From assembly GCA_963819845.1 (NCBI GenBank), contig CAWFXQ010000008.1, positions 682,001 to 746,000 on the forward strand: 64,000 bases of DNA, given 5' to 3'. Below are positions 16,222 to 23,208 of the stretch, piece after piece. Position numbers and translations under genes: made by a program. Each line of letters opens with the position of its first letter. Within the stretch, counting starts at the first letter, position 1. This stretch comes from DATAGF01 sp963819845 (GTDB taxonomy: Bacteria > Actinomycetota > Thermoleophilia > Miltoncostaeales > Miltoncostaeaceae). Under the pieces are notes generated by a model. That model ran no database searches and was not told where the DNA came from. It saw only the letters and a program-made list of their open reading frames with translations.

Positions 16222-16704
16222 GCGACACTGGTCATCCGCCCGCTCCTGCGACAGAGTCGCAGCTACGGGCCGCGCAGGAGGCGGGGGATGCCGCCGCCGC
16301 CCTCCTGCGCCGAGCCGGATGCCGTCCCACCGCGCAGCGCCTGCTGGTCCTTCAGGCGCTGGGCGGCGGGGGGCACGTCAGCGCCGACGATGTCCTGGCG
16401 CACGCCCGCTCCCGCTACCCGGCCATCAACCCGTCGAACCGTCTACCGCACCCTCGAGGCGCTGGTCGCCGCGGGGATCGCCCGGCGCACCGACCTCGGC
16501 GCCGACCGCCTGTACTACGAGGTCGCCCGGGAGCACCGCCACCACCACGCGGTCTGCCAAAGCTGCGGGGCGGTCGCGCACCTGCACGACGCCAGCCTCG
16601 GCCCCCTGGCGGAGGCCCTGCGCGCCGAGACCGGCTTCGAGCTGACGCCCGACCGCGAGGTGGCCATACCGGGGCTCTGCCCCGCCTGCCAGGAGGCGAG
16701 GTGA
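16218..16704 (+). CDS. Fur-family metalloregulator (probable Zur), frame broken by one extra base
   Basis: GTG 16218 overlaps the znuA stop. The first frame gives the winged-helix N-terminus (LLRRAGCRPTAQRLLVLQAL, then HVSADDVLAHARSRYPAINPS). The +1 frame continues TVYRTLEALVAAGIARRTDL, then HHHAVCQSCGAVAHLHD and a final CPACQEAR. The break is at about 16435-16438, where CCGTCGAACCGTC should read CCGTCGACCGTC. Both CxxC zinc-structural pairs and the His-rich regulatory region are present, so the protein is complete apart from the break. Position between znuA and znuCB makes it a zinc-uptake repressor. A candidate operator sits just inside its own 5' end, implying autoregulation. Confidence 0.88.
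16247..16261. promoter_or_regulatory. Candidate Zur/Fur-type operator 2 (fur-type gene)
   Basis: TGCGACAGAGTCGCA is the most symmetrical of the three related 15-mers: the arms TGCGAC and GTCGCA are perfect inverted repeats around AGA. Extending one base further gives CTGCGAC and GTCGCAG. It lies 30 bases inside the regulator gene. Confidence 0.5.
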
Positions 16705-16729
16705 TCCGATCGGCTCCCCCGCGCGCATC

Positions 16730-16744
16730 TGCAGGTGAGTCGCA
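16730..16744. promoter_or_regulatory. Candidate Zur/Fur-type operator 3 (znuC)
   Basis: TGCAGGTGAGTCGCA lies in the 87-base gap between the regulator and znuC, where a promoter for znuCB is expected. Its right arm AGTCGCA is identical to that of operator 2. The left arm is degenerate. Confidence 0.5.
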
Positions 16745-16791
16745 CGTCAGCGTGGACCACCACGGGGAGCCGCGGCGATGGGCGTAGAGGG

Positions 16792-17586
16792 ATGACCGGA
16801 TCGGAGCTCGTGCGCCTCGAGCGCGTCTCGTGCCGCTACGGGCCGGAGCCGGTGCTCGACGGCATCGACCTCGCCATCACGCCGCGCGAGTTCACGGGCA
16901 TCGTGGGCCCCTCCGGCTCGGGCAAGACCTCCCTCCTGAGGGCGATCCTCGGCACCCTGCACCCCTCGGCCGGCCGCGTCGTTCGACGCGAGCGCCTGCG
17001 CGTGGGCTACGTGCCCCAGGTCGAGACCGTCAACTGGAGCTTCCCCGTCACCGTCGGCGAGTGCGTCCTGATGGCCCGCGCCGGCCGGCGGCTGCTGCCC
17101 TGGGCCAGCCGCGCCGAGCGCGCCGAGGTGGCCGGGGTGCTGGAGCGCCTGGGCATCGGCGATCTCGTCGGGCGCCACATCCGCGAGCTGTCGGGCGGCC
17201 AGCAGCAGCGCGTGTTCATGGCCCGGGCGCTCCTGCAGCGGCCCGAGCTGCTTCTGCTCGATGAGCCCACGTCGGGGGTCAACGTGAAGCTGCGGCACGA
17301 GGTGCTGCACCTCCTGGACGACCTCAACGCGAGCGGGGTCGCGATCGTCCTCACCACCCATGACCTCAACGGCATCGCCGCCCACCTGCCGCGGCTCGTC
17401 TGCCTCAACCGCGAGGTCATCGGCGTCGGCCCGCCGCGCGAGGTGCTCACCGAGGAGGTGCTGGAGCAGACCTTCGGCGCCAGCATGGAGGTGCTCGAGC
17501 ACGGCGGGATGGTGGTGGTGGTCAACCCCTACGGGCGCGACCACGCGCCCCACCCCCACGCCCGCCGCACCGGGGTGGCACCGTGA
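16792..17586 (+). CDS. znuC: Zinc/manganese ABC transporter ATP-binding protein
   Basis: A 264-residue ABC ATPase: Walker A GPSGSGKTS at residues 39-47, Q-loop in VGYVPQVETVNWSFPVTV, signature LSGGQQQRV, Walker B LLLLDEPTSGV and switch His in VLTTHDL. The VNWSFPVTV Q-loop context is typical of the zinc/manganese uptake subfamily. The C-terminal tail is His-rich (DHAPHPHARR), possibly a metal-sensing or buffering tail. ATG 16792 follows AGAGGG; the open frame further upstream is not needed. Its stop overlaps the permease start. Confidence 0.93.
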   Translation: MTGSELVRLERVSCRYGPEPVLDGIDLAITPREFTGIVGPSGSGKTSLLRAILGTLHPSAGRVVRRERLRVGYVPQVETVNWSFPVTVGECVLMARAGRRLLPWASRAERAEVAGVLERLGIGDLVGRHIRELSGGQQQRVFMARALLQRPELLLLDEPTSGVNVKLRHEVLHLLDDLNASGVAIVLTTHDLNGIAAHLPRLVCLNREVIGVGPPREVLTEEVLEQTFGASMEVLEHGGMVVVVNPYGRDHAPHPHARRTGVAP

Positions 17587-18440
17587 GCGAGCTCCTGGTC
17601 CCCTTCGGGTTCGAGTTCTTCCGCAACGGCCTCATGGTCGCGACGATCGCCGGCGCGCTCTGCGGCCTCATCGGTGTCTACGTCGTCCTCAAGGGGATGA
17701 GCTACATCGGCCACGGGCTGTCGCACGCCATCTTCGGCGGCTTCGCCGCGAGCGCGCTGCTCGGCGTGAACTTCCTGCTCGGCGCCGGCGTCTGGGGGGT
17801 GGCGTCGGCCCTGATGATCGGCGGCGTCACCCGCCGGCGCCTGATCAAGTCGGACGCGGCGATCGGCGTCATCACCACGGCGTCGTTCGCGCTCGGCCTG
17901 GCGCTCTTCGCCCTCTTCGGCAGGAGGGGGGCCAGCTTCGACGCCGCCCTGTTCGGGAGCATCCTCGGCGTCAGCACCGAGGACGTCATCGTCATCTCGT
18001 GCGTCAGCGTCGCCGCCGCGGCGTTCGTCTTCTTCCGCTACCGCACGCTCCTGTTCACGACCTTCGACCCCGAGGTCGCCGAGGCGTCGGGCGTCCGGAC
18101 GGCGCGCATCGACGCCCTGCTGATGCTGGTGCTGGCGGCCTCGATCCTCGCGACGATGCAGGTGATCGGGGTCACGCTGATCGCGGCGATGCTCGTCATC
18201 CCCGCGGTCGTCGCGCGGATGCTCACCAACTCGTTCAGCGTGATGCTGTGGTCGGCGACGCTGATCGGCGCCGCCTGCGGCTTCGTCGGCATGAACCTCA
18301 GCTACCACCTCGACGTCCAGTCGGGGCCGACGATCGTGCTGGTCGGAGCGGCGCTGTTCGCCCTGGTCTTCATGCTCACCGGGCCGCGCCGCCTGCGCCG
18401 CCGCGCGGGCGTCGGGCGGCCCAGCCCCTCGCGGGCGTAG
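17583..18440 (+). CDS. znuB: Zinc/manganese ABC transporter permease
   Basis: A 285-residue integral membrane protein of the ABC-3 family with about eight hydrophobic segments: GLMVATIAGALCGLIGVYVV, YIGHGLSHAIFGGFAAS and VIGVTLIAAMLVIPAVVARM, the last two being the best conserved family motifs. It forms the channel through which ZnuC drives metal import. GTG 17583 overlaps the znuC stop by four bases. It is the last gene of the metal block; the aldo-keto reductase starts 10 bases later but has no obvious functional link. Confidence 0.93.
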   Translation: MSELLVPFGFEFFRNGLMVATIAGALCGLIGVYVVLKGMSYIGHGLSHAIFGGFAASALLGVNFLLGAGVWGVASALMIGGVTRRRLIKSDAAIGVITTASFALGLALFALFGRRGASFDAALFGSILGVSTEDVIVISCVSVAAAAFVFFRYRTLLFTTFDPEVAEASGVRTARIDALLMLVLAASILATMQVIGVTLIAAMLVIPAVVARMLTNSFSVMLWSATLIGAACGFVGMNLSYHLDVQSGPTIVLVGAALFALVFMLTGPRRLRRRAGVGRPSPSRA

Positions 18441-18450
18441 CCTCGCCGGG

Positions 18451-19410
18451 GTGGCACCCCGGCGACCCCTCGGCCGCAGCGGCCTCGAGCTCTCCCCGCT
18501 CTGCCTGGGCGGCAACGTCTTCGGGTGGAGCGCCGACGAGGCGGCCTCGGGCGCCGTGCTCGACGCCTACGTCGCGGCCGGCGGCAACGCGATCGACACG
18601 GCGAACATCTACTCCGGCTGGGTGCCGGGGAACCGCGGCGGCGAGTCGGAGGCGATCATCGGGCGCTGGCTGGCGGGGCGCGCCGACCGCGACGCGCTCG
18701 TCATCGCCACCAAGGTCGGGATGGCCGGCGGCGAGCACCCCAAGGGGCTGGCGCGCGACCACGTCCTCCGCGGGGCGGAGGGCTCGCTGCGGCGGCTCGG
18801 CGTCAACCGCATCGACCTCTACTACGCCCACGAGGACGACCCCGGCGCCTCGCTCGCCGAGACGCTGGCGGCCTTCGGCGAGCTGATCGACCAGGGCCTG
18901 GTGCGGGCGATCGCGGCCTCGAACTACTCCGCCGGGCGCCTGGCCGAGGCGCTCGAGATCAGCGCCCGCGAGGGGCTTCCGCGCTTCGAGGGCGTGCAGG
19001 AGGCCTACAACCTCCTCGACCGCGACCGCTACGAGGGCGCGGTCGAGGACCTCTGCGCCCGCGAGGGGCTGGGGGCGGCGGCCTACTTCGCCCTGGCGCG
19101 GGGGTTCCTGAGCGGCAAGTACCGGCCGGGCGCGCCCGTCCCGCAGAGCCCGCGGGCGGCCGGCGTGGCCCGTTCCTACCTCAACGAGCGCGGCTTCGCC
19201 GCCCTGGCCGCGGTCAACGCCGTCGCCGAGGCCCACGGCGCGACGGCGGCCCAGGTCGCGCTCGCCTGGATCATGGCGCGCCCCACCATCACCTGCGCCG
19301 TGGCCAGCGCGACCTCGGCCGGCCAGGTGCGAGAGCTGGCGGGCGCGATGGACCTGGAATTGGCGCCGGAGGAGATCGCCCGGCTCGACGCCGCCGGGGC
19401 GCCCGGCTAA
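18451..19410 (+). CDS. Aldo/keto reductase (319 aa)
   Basis: A TIM-barrel NADPH-dependent carbonyl reductase. Motifs in order: LGRSGLELSPLCLGGNVFGW at the N-terminus, the catalytic Asp/Tyr in AIDTANIYSGW, Lys in LVIATKVGMAG, His in IDLYYAHEDDP, and the cofactor loop with ARGFLSGKYRPG and PTITCAVASATSAGQV. It belongs to the AKR11/12-like bacterial subgroup. Physiological substrate unknown; probably aldehydes. GTG 18451 is the only good start. The 3' end overlaps the convergent QueA-like gene by four bases. Confidence 0.9.
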   Translation: MAPRRPLGRSGLELSPLCLGGNVFGWSADEAASGAVLDAYVAAGGNAIDTANIYSGWVPGNRGGESEAIIGRWLAGRADRDALVIATKVGMAGGEHPKGLARDHVLRGAEGSLRRLGVNRIDLYYAHEDDPGASLAETLAAFGELIDQGLVRAIAASNYSAGRLAEALEISAREGLPRFEGVQEAYNLLDRDRYEGAVEDLCAREGLGAAAYFALARGFLSGKYRPGAPVPQSPRAAGVARSYLNERGFAALAAVNAVAEAHGATAAQVALAWIMARPTITCAVASATSAGQVRELAGAMDLELAPEEIARLDAAGAPG

Positions 19411-20477
19411 CGGAGGCGCCGCGGCAGCACGAGCATGGCGTCGCCGAACTCGTGCCAGAGGTAGCCCTCGCGCACGGCCTCGGCGTAGGCGGCGTCGACG
19501 AGCTCCCGGCCCGCCACGGCCTCGAGCAGCAGCAGGTGGCTCGCCTCCGGCTCGTGCAGGCCCGTCACCAGGCCGGTGACGACGCGCGCGTGGCGATCGG
19601 GGCCGAGCACCAGGTCGGTCCACCCGGAGGCCGGGCGCACCGCGCCGTCCGGGCCGGCCGCGCTCTCCAGGGCCCGCGTCGCGGTGGTGCCGACGGCGAC
19701 GACCCGGCGGCCGGCCGCGCCCGCGCTGTTCGCCAGTCGCGCCGTGTCCGGCGGCACCGCGAAGCGCTCGGCCTGGGGTGGCTCCGGGCGCTCGGGGCTC
19801 GACACCCCGGCGTGGAGGAGGACCGGCGCGACCGTCACGCCGCGGGCCATCAGGCGCACCAGCAGGGGCGCCGTGAACGGCCGCCCGGCGCTCGCCATCT
19901 CGGCGCTCCCCGGCGTCGTGGCGTAGACGTTCTGGCGGTCCGAGAGCGGGAACCGCCCGGCCGACGGGCCGTATGCGATCGGGCGCCCGTGGCGGGAGAG
20001 GTAGCCCGGCAGGCCGGCGGCCGGCCGCGGGCGGGCGCGCCAGAAACGCGACCAGCGCGCCGCGGGATCGGGGTGGGGAGCCCGCAGCCGAAGCGCACGC
20101 CCCCCGGGCAGCGCCAGGCGCTCGCCGCGGACGGCGTCGGCCGCCGGGCCGCCCCCGTCCGGGCGGCGTAGCTCCACGACCCAGTCGCCGTCGTCGAGGG
20201 CCGTCGCGATGTGCAGCGCCGCCGCCCGCCCGTCGGCGCGCCGGGCGTCGAGGGCGGCCGGGAGGGTCGCCGACGTGTTGACCACGAGGAGGTCGCCCGG
20301 GTCGAGGTGACCGGGCAGGTCGCGGAAGCGGGCGTGGTCGACGCCGCCGGGGCGGACCACCATCAGGCGCACGCCGTCGCGCGGCACCCCCCGCCGCTCG
20401 GGCGGGGCGTCCGCGTGCGCCCCCTCAGGGACGGCGAACCGGGCCGGCGCGGCGCGCAGGGGGGCCGAGACGCTCAC
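19407..20477 (-). CDS. QueA-family protein (S-adenosylmethionine:tRNA ribosyltransferase-isomerase-like)
   Basis: The 356-residue product shows the QueA architecture: LVVNTSATLPAALDARRADG, then PGYLSRHGRPIAYG, DRQNVYATTPGSAEMASAGR (matching the family YQTVYA...GSVAAPTAG block), a THVGLGTF-like block replaced by TVAPVLLHAGVSSPERPE, and GTTATRALESAAG. In queuosine synthesis QueA transfers ribose from SAM to preQ1-tRNA. This shorter actinobacterial-type relative lacks tgt or other queuosine genes nearby and has a diverged central block, so its substrate may differ. It starts at GTG 20477 and overlaps the SDR stop by four bases, so it lies in the SoxR-controlled transcription unit. Confidence 0.8.
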   Translation of the reverse strand: MSVSAPLRAAPARFAVPEGAHADAPPERRGVPRDGVRLMVVRPGGVDHARFRDLPGHLDPGDLLVVNTSATLPAALDARRADGRAAALHIATALDDGDWVVELRRPDGGGPAADAVRGERLALPGGRALRLRAPHPDPAARWSRFWRARPRPAAGLPGYLSRHGRPIAYGPSAGRFPLSDRQNVYATTPGSAEMASAGRPFTAPLLVRLMARGVTVAPVLLHAGVSSPERPEPPQAERFAVPPDTARLANSAGAAGRRVVAVGTTATRALESAAGPDGAVRPASGWTDLVLGPDRHARVVTGLVTGLHEPEASHLLLLEAVAGRELVDAAYAEAVREGYLWHEFGDAMLVLPRRLR

Positions 20478-21187
20478 GCGGCCACGGGAGCGAGGAGGTC
20501 GGCGGCGCGGTAGCGGCCGCTCGGCAGGCCGCCCGCCACGAGGCGCAGCAGGGCGGGCGCGACGCTCTCGGGCGACGGACGGTCGCTGATGTCCTCGCCC
20601 GGGAACGCCCGCTGGTGCATGCCGGTCGCCATGTCGCCGGGGTCGAAGGCGTAGATCCGGAGCTCGGGGTGCTCGGCGGCGGCCACCGCGCTGAGCCGGT
20701 CGAGGGCCGCCTTCGAGGCGCCGTAGCCGCCCCAGCCCTCGTAGGCCTCGACCGCGGCGTCGGACGACACGTTCACCACGGCGCCGCCGCTCTCGCGCAG
20801 GCGCGTCACGAGCAGCTGGAACAGCGCGAGCGGCGCCGAGACGTTCACCGCCATCAGCCGGTCAAGCTCCCAGAGCGGCAGGTCGGCGAGGGGCGGCAGC
20901 GGGCTCGGCCCGAGGTGGCTCGCGTTGTTGACCAGCAGGTCGAGCCGCCCGGCCTCGCGGACGGCGGCCGCCAGCCGGGCGCGGTGGACCGGGCTGGACA
21001 CGTCGCCCGGCACGGCCACGGCCGCCTCCGGCCGGGGCATCCGGCCCACCGCCTCGGCCAGCCGGCCGCCGTCGCGGGCGTCGATCACGACCCGCCACCC
21101 CCGCCACAGCAGCTCGGCGGCCACGGCGCGGCCAAGGCCCTGCGACGCCCCGGTGATCAGGGCCACGCTCGTCTCGTCGGCGTTCAC
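20474..21187 (-). CDS. Short-chain dehydrogenase/reductase (237 aa), probable SoxR target
   Basis: Classical SDR: cofactor motif TGASQGLG, structural LLVNNASHLGPSP, active-site Ser in VVNVSSDAA and YGASKAALD (YxxxK). An arginine follows the first strand (VVIDARDGGR), suggesting NADP(H). The start is GTG 21185-21187, preceded by GAGAGGAGG; the open frame upstream runs through the promoter. A MerR-type promoter with a SoxR-like palindrome drives it (21215-21245), so it is probably induced by redox-cycling compounds and may reduce quinones or phenazine-like molecules. Confidence 0.9.
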   Translation of the reverse strand: MNADETSVALITGASQGLGRAVAAELLWRGWRVVIDARDGGRLAEAVGRMPRPEAAVAVPGDVSSPVHRARLAAAVREAGRLDLLVNNASHLGPSPLPPLADLPLWELDRLMAVNVSAPLALFQLLVTRLRESGGAVVNVSSDAAVEAYEGWGGYGASKAALDRLSAVAAAEHPELRIYAFDPGDMATGMHQRAFPGEDISDRPSPESVAPALLRLVAGGLPSGRYRAADLLAPVAA

Positions 21188-21214
21188 GGTTGCCTCCTCT
21201 CGACTCGTGGCGCT

Positions 21215-21245
21215 ACGGTAGAAGCTCAAGTGAGCTTGATGTCAA
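21215..21245 (-). promoter_or_regulatory. SoxR-type promoter with 19-bp spacer, reading into the SDR gene
   Basis: Read on the reverse strand, -35 TTGACA (21245-21240) and -10 TACCGT (21220-21215) are separated by exactly 19 bases, the over-long spacer that MerR-family activators need. The spacer contains the inverted repeat TCAAG-CTCA-CTTGA (21226-21239), which matches the CTCAAG...CTTGAG SoxR box pattern. The soxR gene starts 12 bases beyond the -35 in the other direction, so SoxR may also repress itself from here. Confidence 0.8.
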
Positions 21246-21256
21246 GGGGAGGCGTG

Positions 21257-21730
21257 ATGGACGGCGGCGACCTGCTCCCGATCGGCGAGGTGGCCCGCCG
21301 GGCCGGCGTCGCCGCGTCGGCCCTGCGCTACTACGAGGAGGAGGGCCTCGTGGCGGCCGTCCGTCCGCCGGGGGGCCGGCGCCGCTACCCGCGCAGCGCC
21401 CTGCGGCGGCTGGCCTTCATCCGGGCGGCGCAGAACGTGGGGCTCACCCTCCCGGAGATCCGCGACGCCCTCGCCACCCTCCCCGAGGGCCGCACGCCGA
21501 CCAAGGCGGACTGGGCCCGCCTGTCGCGCGGCTGGCGGTCGCGCCTCGACGAGCAGATCACCGCCCTGGAGGCGCTGCGCGACGGGCTCACCACCTGCAT
21601 CGGCTGCGGCTGCCTGTCGCTGCGCGACTGCGCCCTGATGAACCGCGGCGACCGGGCCTCGGCCCGGGGCCCCGGGGCGCGCTACCTGCCGGCAGCGCTC
21701 CGCAAGGCGCCGCGCGAGCCCGCCCGGTGA
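21257..21730 (+). CDS. soxR: Redox-sensitive transcriptional activator SoxR
   Basis: A MerR-family protein of 157 residues. The winged helix runs from PIGEVARRAGVAASALRYYE through GGRRRYPRSALRRL, followed by the dimer helix. The [2Fe-2S] ligands Cys114, Cys117, Cys119 and Cys125 lie in CIGCGCLSLRDC, the diagnostic SoxR spacing. It activates target promoters when its cluster is oxidised by redox-cycling drugs. ATG 21257 has AGGGGAGG upstream. The divergent SDR promoter carries a matching operator, and the FAD oxidoreductase gene overlaps the soxR stop, so both neighbours probably belong to the regulon. Confidence 0.95.
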   Translation: MDGGDLLPIGEVARRAGVAASALRYYEEEGLVAAVRPPGGRRRYPRSALRRLAFIRAAQNVGLTLPEIRDALATLPEGRTPTKADWARLSRGWRSRLDEQITALEALRDGLTTCIGCGCLSLRDCALMNRGDRASARGPGARYLPAALRKAPREPAR

Positions 21731-23154
21731 ACGGCTACGACGCCGTCGTCGTCGGCTCGGGCCCGAACGGGCTCGCGGCCGCGATCACGCTCGCCGGGGC
21801 CGGCCGCTCGGTCCTGGTGCTCGAGGCGGCCGAGACGATCGGCGGGGGCTGCCGCTCGGCCGAGCTGACGCTGCCCGGCTACGTCCACGACGTCTGCGCG
21901 GCGATCCACCCGCTGGTCGCCGCGTCGCCCTTCTTCCGCTCCCTCCCGCTCGCCGAGCTGGGCGTGGAGCTCGTGCAGCCGGGGGCACCCGTCGCGCACC
22001 CGCTGGCGGACGGCACGGCCGTGACGCTTGAGCGCTCGGTCCTCACCACGGCCGCCGGCCTGGGGGCCGACGGCGAGGCCTACCGGCGCCTGGTGCAGCC
22101 GCTCGCCCGCTCCGCCGCCGCCCTCATGGACGGCGTCCTCGGCCCGCCGCTGCGGCCGCCCCGCCACCCCCTTCTGCTCGCCCGGCTCGGGCGCCACGGG
22201 CTGCGCTCGGCCGTCGGGCTGGGGCGGCGGTTCGAGGGGGAGCGGGCGCGCGCGCTGCTGGCGGGCATGGCCGGCCACGCGATCCGGCCCCTCGACGCCC
22301 CCCTCACCGGCGGGTTCGGGCTGGTGCTGATGGTGCTCGGCCACGTGGTCGGGTGGCCCGTGGTGCGGGGCGGGTCGGGCCGCGTCACGGACGCCCTGGC
22401 CGCCCGCCTGACCCAGCTCGGGGGGGAGATCGAGACCGGGCGCAGGGTGACCTCCCTCGACGAGCTGCCGCCCTCGCGCGCGGTCCTGCTGGACGTCACG
22501 CCGCGGCAGGCCGCGGCCATCGCCGGTGCGCGCCTGCCGGCCTCCTACCGGCGCCGGCTCGAGCGCTACCGCTACGGCCCCGGGGCCTTCAAGGTCGACT
22601 GGGCCCTCGCGGCGCCCATCCCCTGGCGCGCGCCCGAGGTCGCGCGCGCCGCCACCGTGCACCTGGGCGGGACGATGGCCGAGATCGCCGCCGCCGAGGC
22701 CGCGGTCGCCCGCGGCGGGCACCCCGAGCGGCCCTACGTCCTGTTGGCCCAGCAGACCGTCGCCGACCCCGGGCGCGCCCCGGAGGGGCGCCACACCGCC
22801 TGGGGCTACTGCCACGTCCCCAACGGCTCGCCCGTCGACATGACCGACCGCATCGAGCGCCAGGTCGAGCGCTTCGCCCCCGGCTTCCGCGACCTCGTCC
22901 TGGCCCGCGCCGTCCGGGGCCCGGCGCGGCTGGAGCGCGAGAACGCCAACTACGTGGGCGGCGACATCACCGGCGGGCTTCAGGACCTGCGCCAGACGCT
23001 CGCCCGCCCGGTGGCGCGGCCCGACCCCTACGCGACGCCCGCCCCGGGCATCTACCTCTGCTCGTCATCGACGCCCCCCGGCGGCGGCGTCCACGGCATG
23101 TGCGGCCACCTCGCCGCCCGCTCGGCGCTGAGGCGCGAGTTGGGCGGCGGGTGA
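21727..23154 (+). CDS. FAD-dependent phytoene-desaturase-like oxidoreductase (475 aa)
   Basis: The N-terminal FAD-binding motif is VVVGSGPNGLAAAITLAGAG (residues 7-26), with EAAETIGGGCRS next, and the C-terminal FAD contact is GIYLCSSSTPPGGGVHGMCG. Between lie helices and a block with GPGAFKVDWALAAPIPW, typical of the NAD(P)/FAD oxidoreductases related to CrtI and amine oxidases that are annotated from actinobacteria without a known substrate. No carotenoid genes are near, so a carotenoid role is not supported. GTG 21727 overlaps the soxR stop, so it is translated with the regulator. Confidence 0.85.
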   Translation: MNGYDAVVVGSGPNGLAAAITLAGAGRSVLVLEAAETIGGGCRSAELTLPGYVHDVCAAIHPLVAASPFFRSLPLAELGVELVQPGAPVAHPLADGTAVTLERSVLTTAAGLGADGEAYRRLVQPLARSAAALMDGVLGPPLRPPRHPLLLARLGRHGLRSAVGLGRRFEGERARALLAGMAGHAIRPLDAPLTGGFGLVLMVLGHVVGWPVVRGGSGRVTDALAARLTQLGGEIETGRRVTSLDELPPSRAVLLDVTPRQAAAIAGARLPASYRRRLERYRYGPGAFKVDWALAAPIPWRAPEVARAATVHLGGTMAEIAAAEAAVARGGHPERPYVLLAQQTVADPGRAPEGRHTAWGYCHVPNGSPVDMTDRIERQVERFAPGFRDLVLARAVRGPARLERENANYVGGDITGGLQDLRQTLARPVARPDPYATPAPGIYLCSSSTPPGGGVHGMCGHLAARSALRRELGGG

Positions 23155-23208
23155 CCCGGCGCGGCTATCCGTGGACGCACGCCGGGGCGAACGAAACGGC
23201 CGCGGGCG

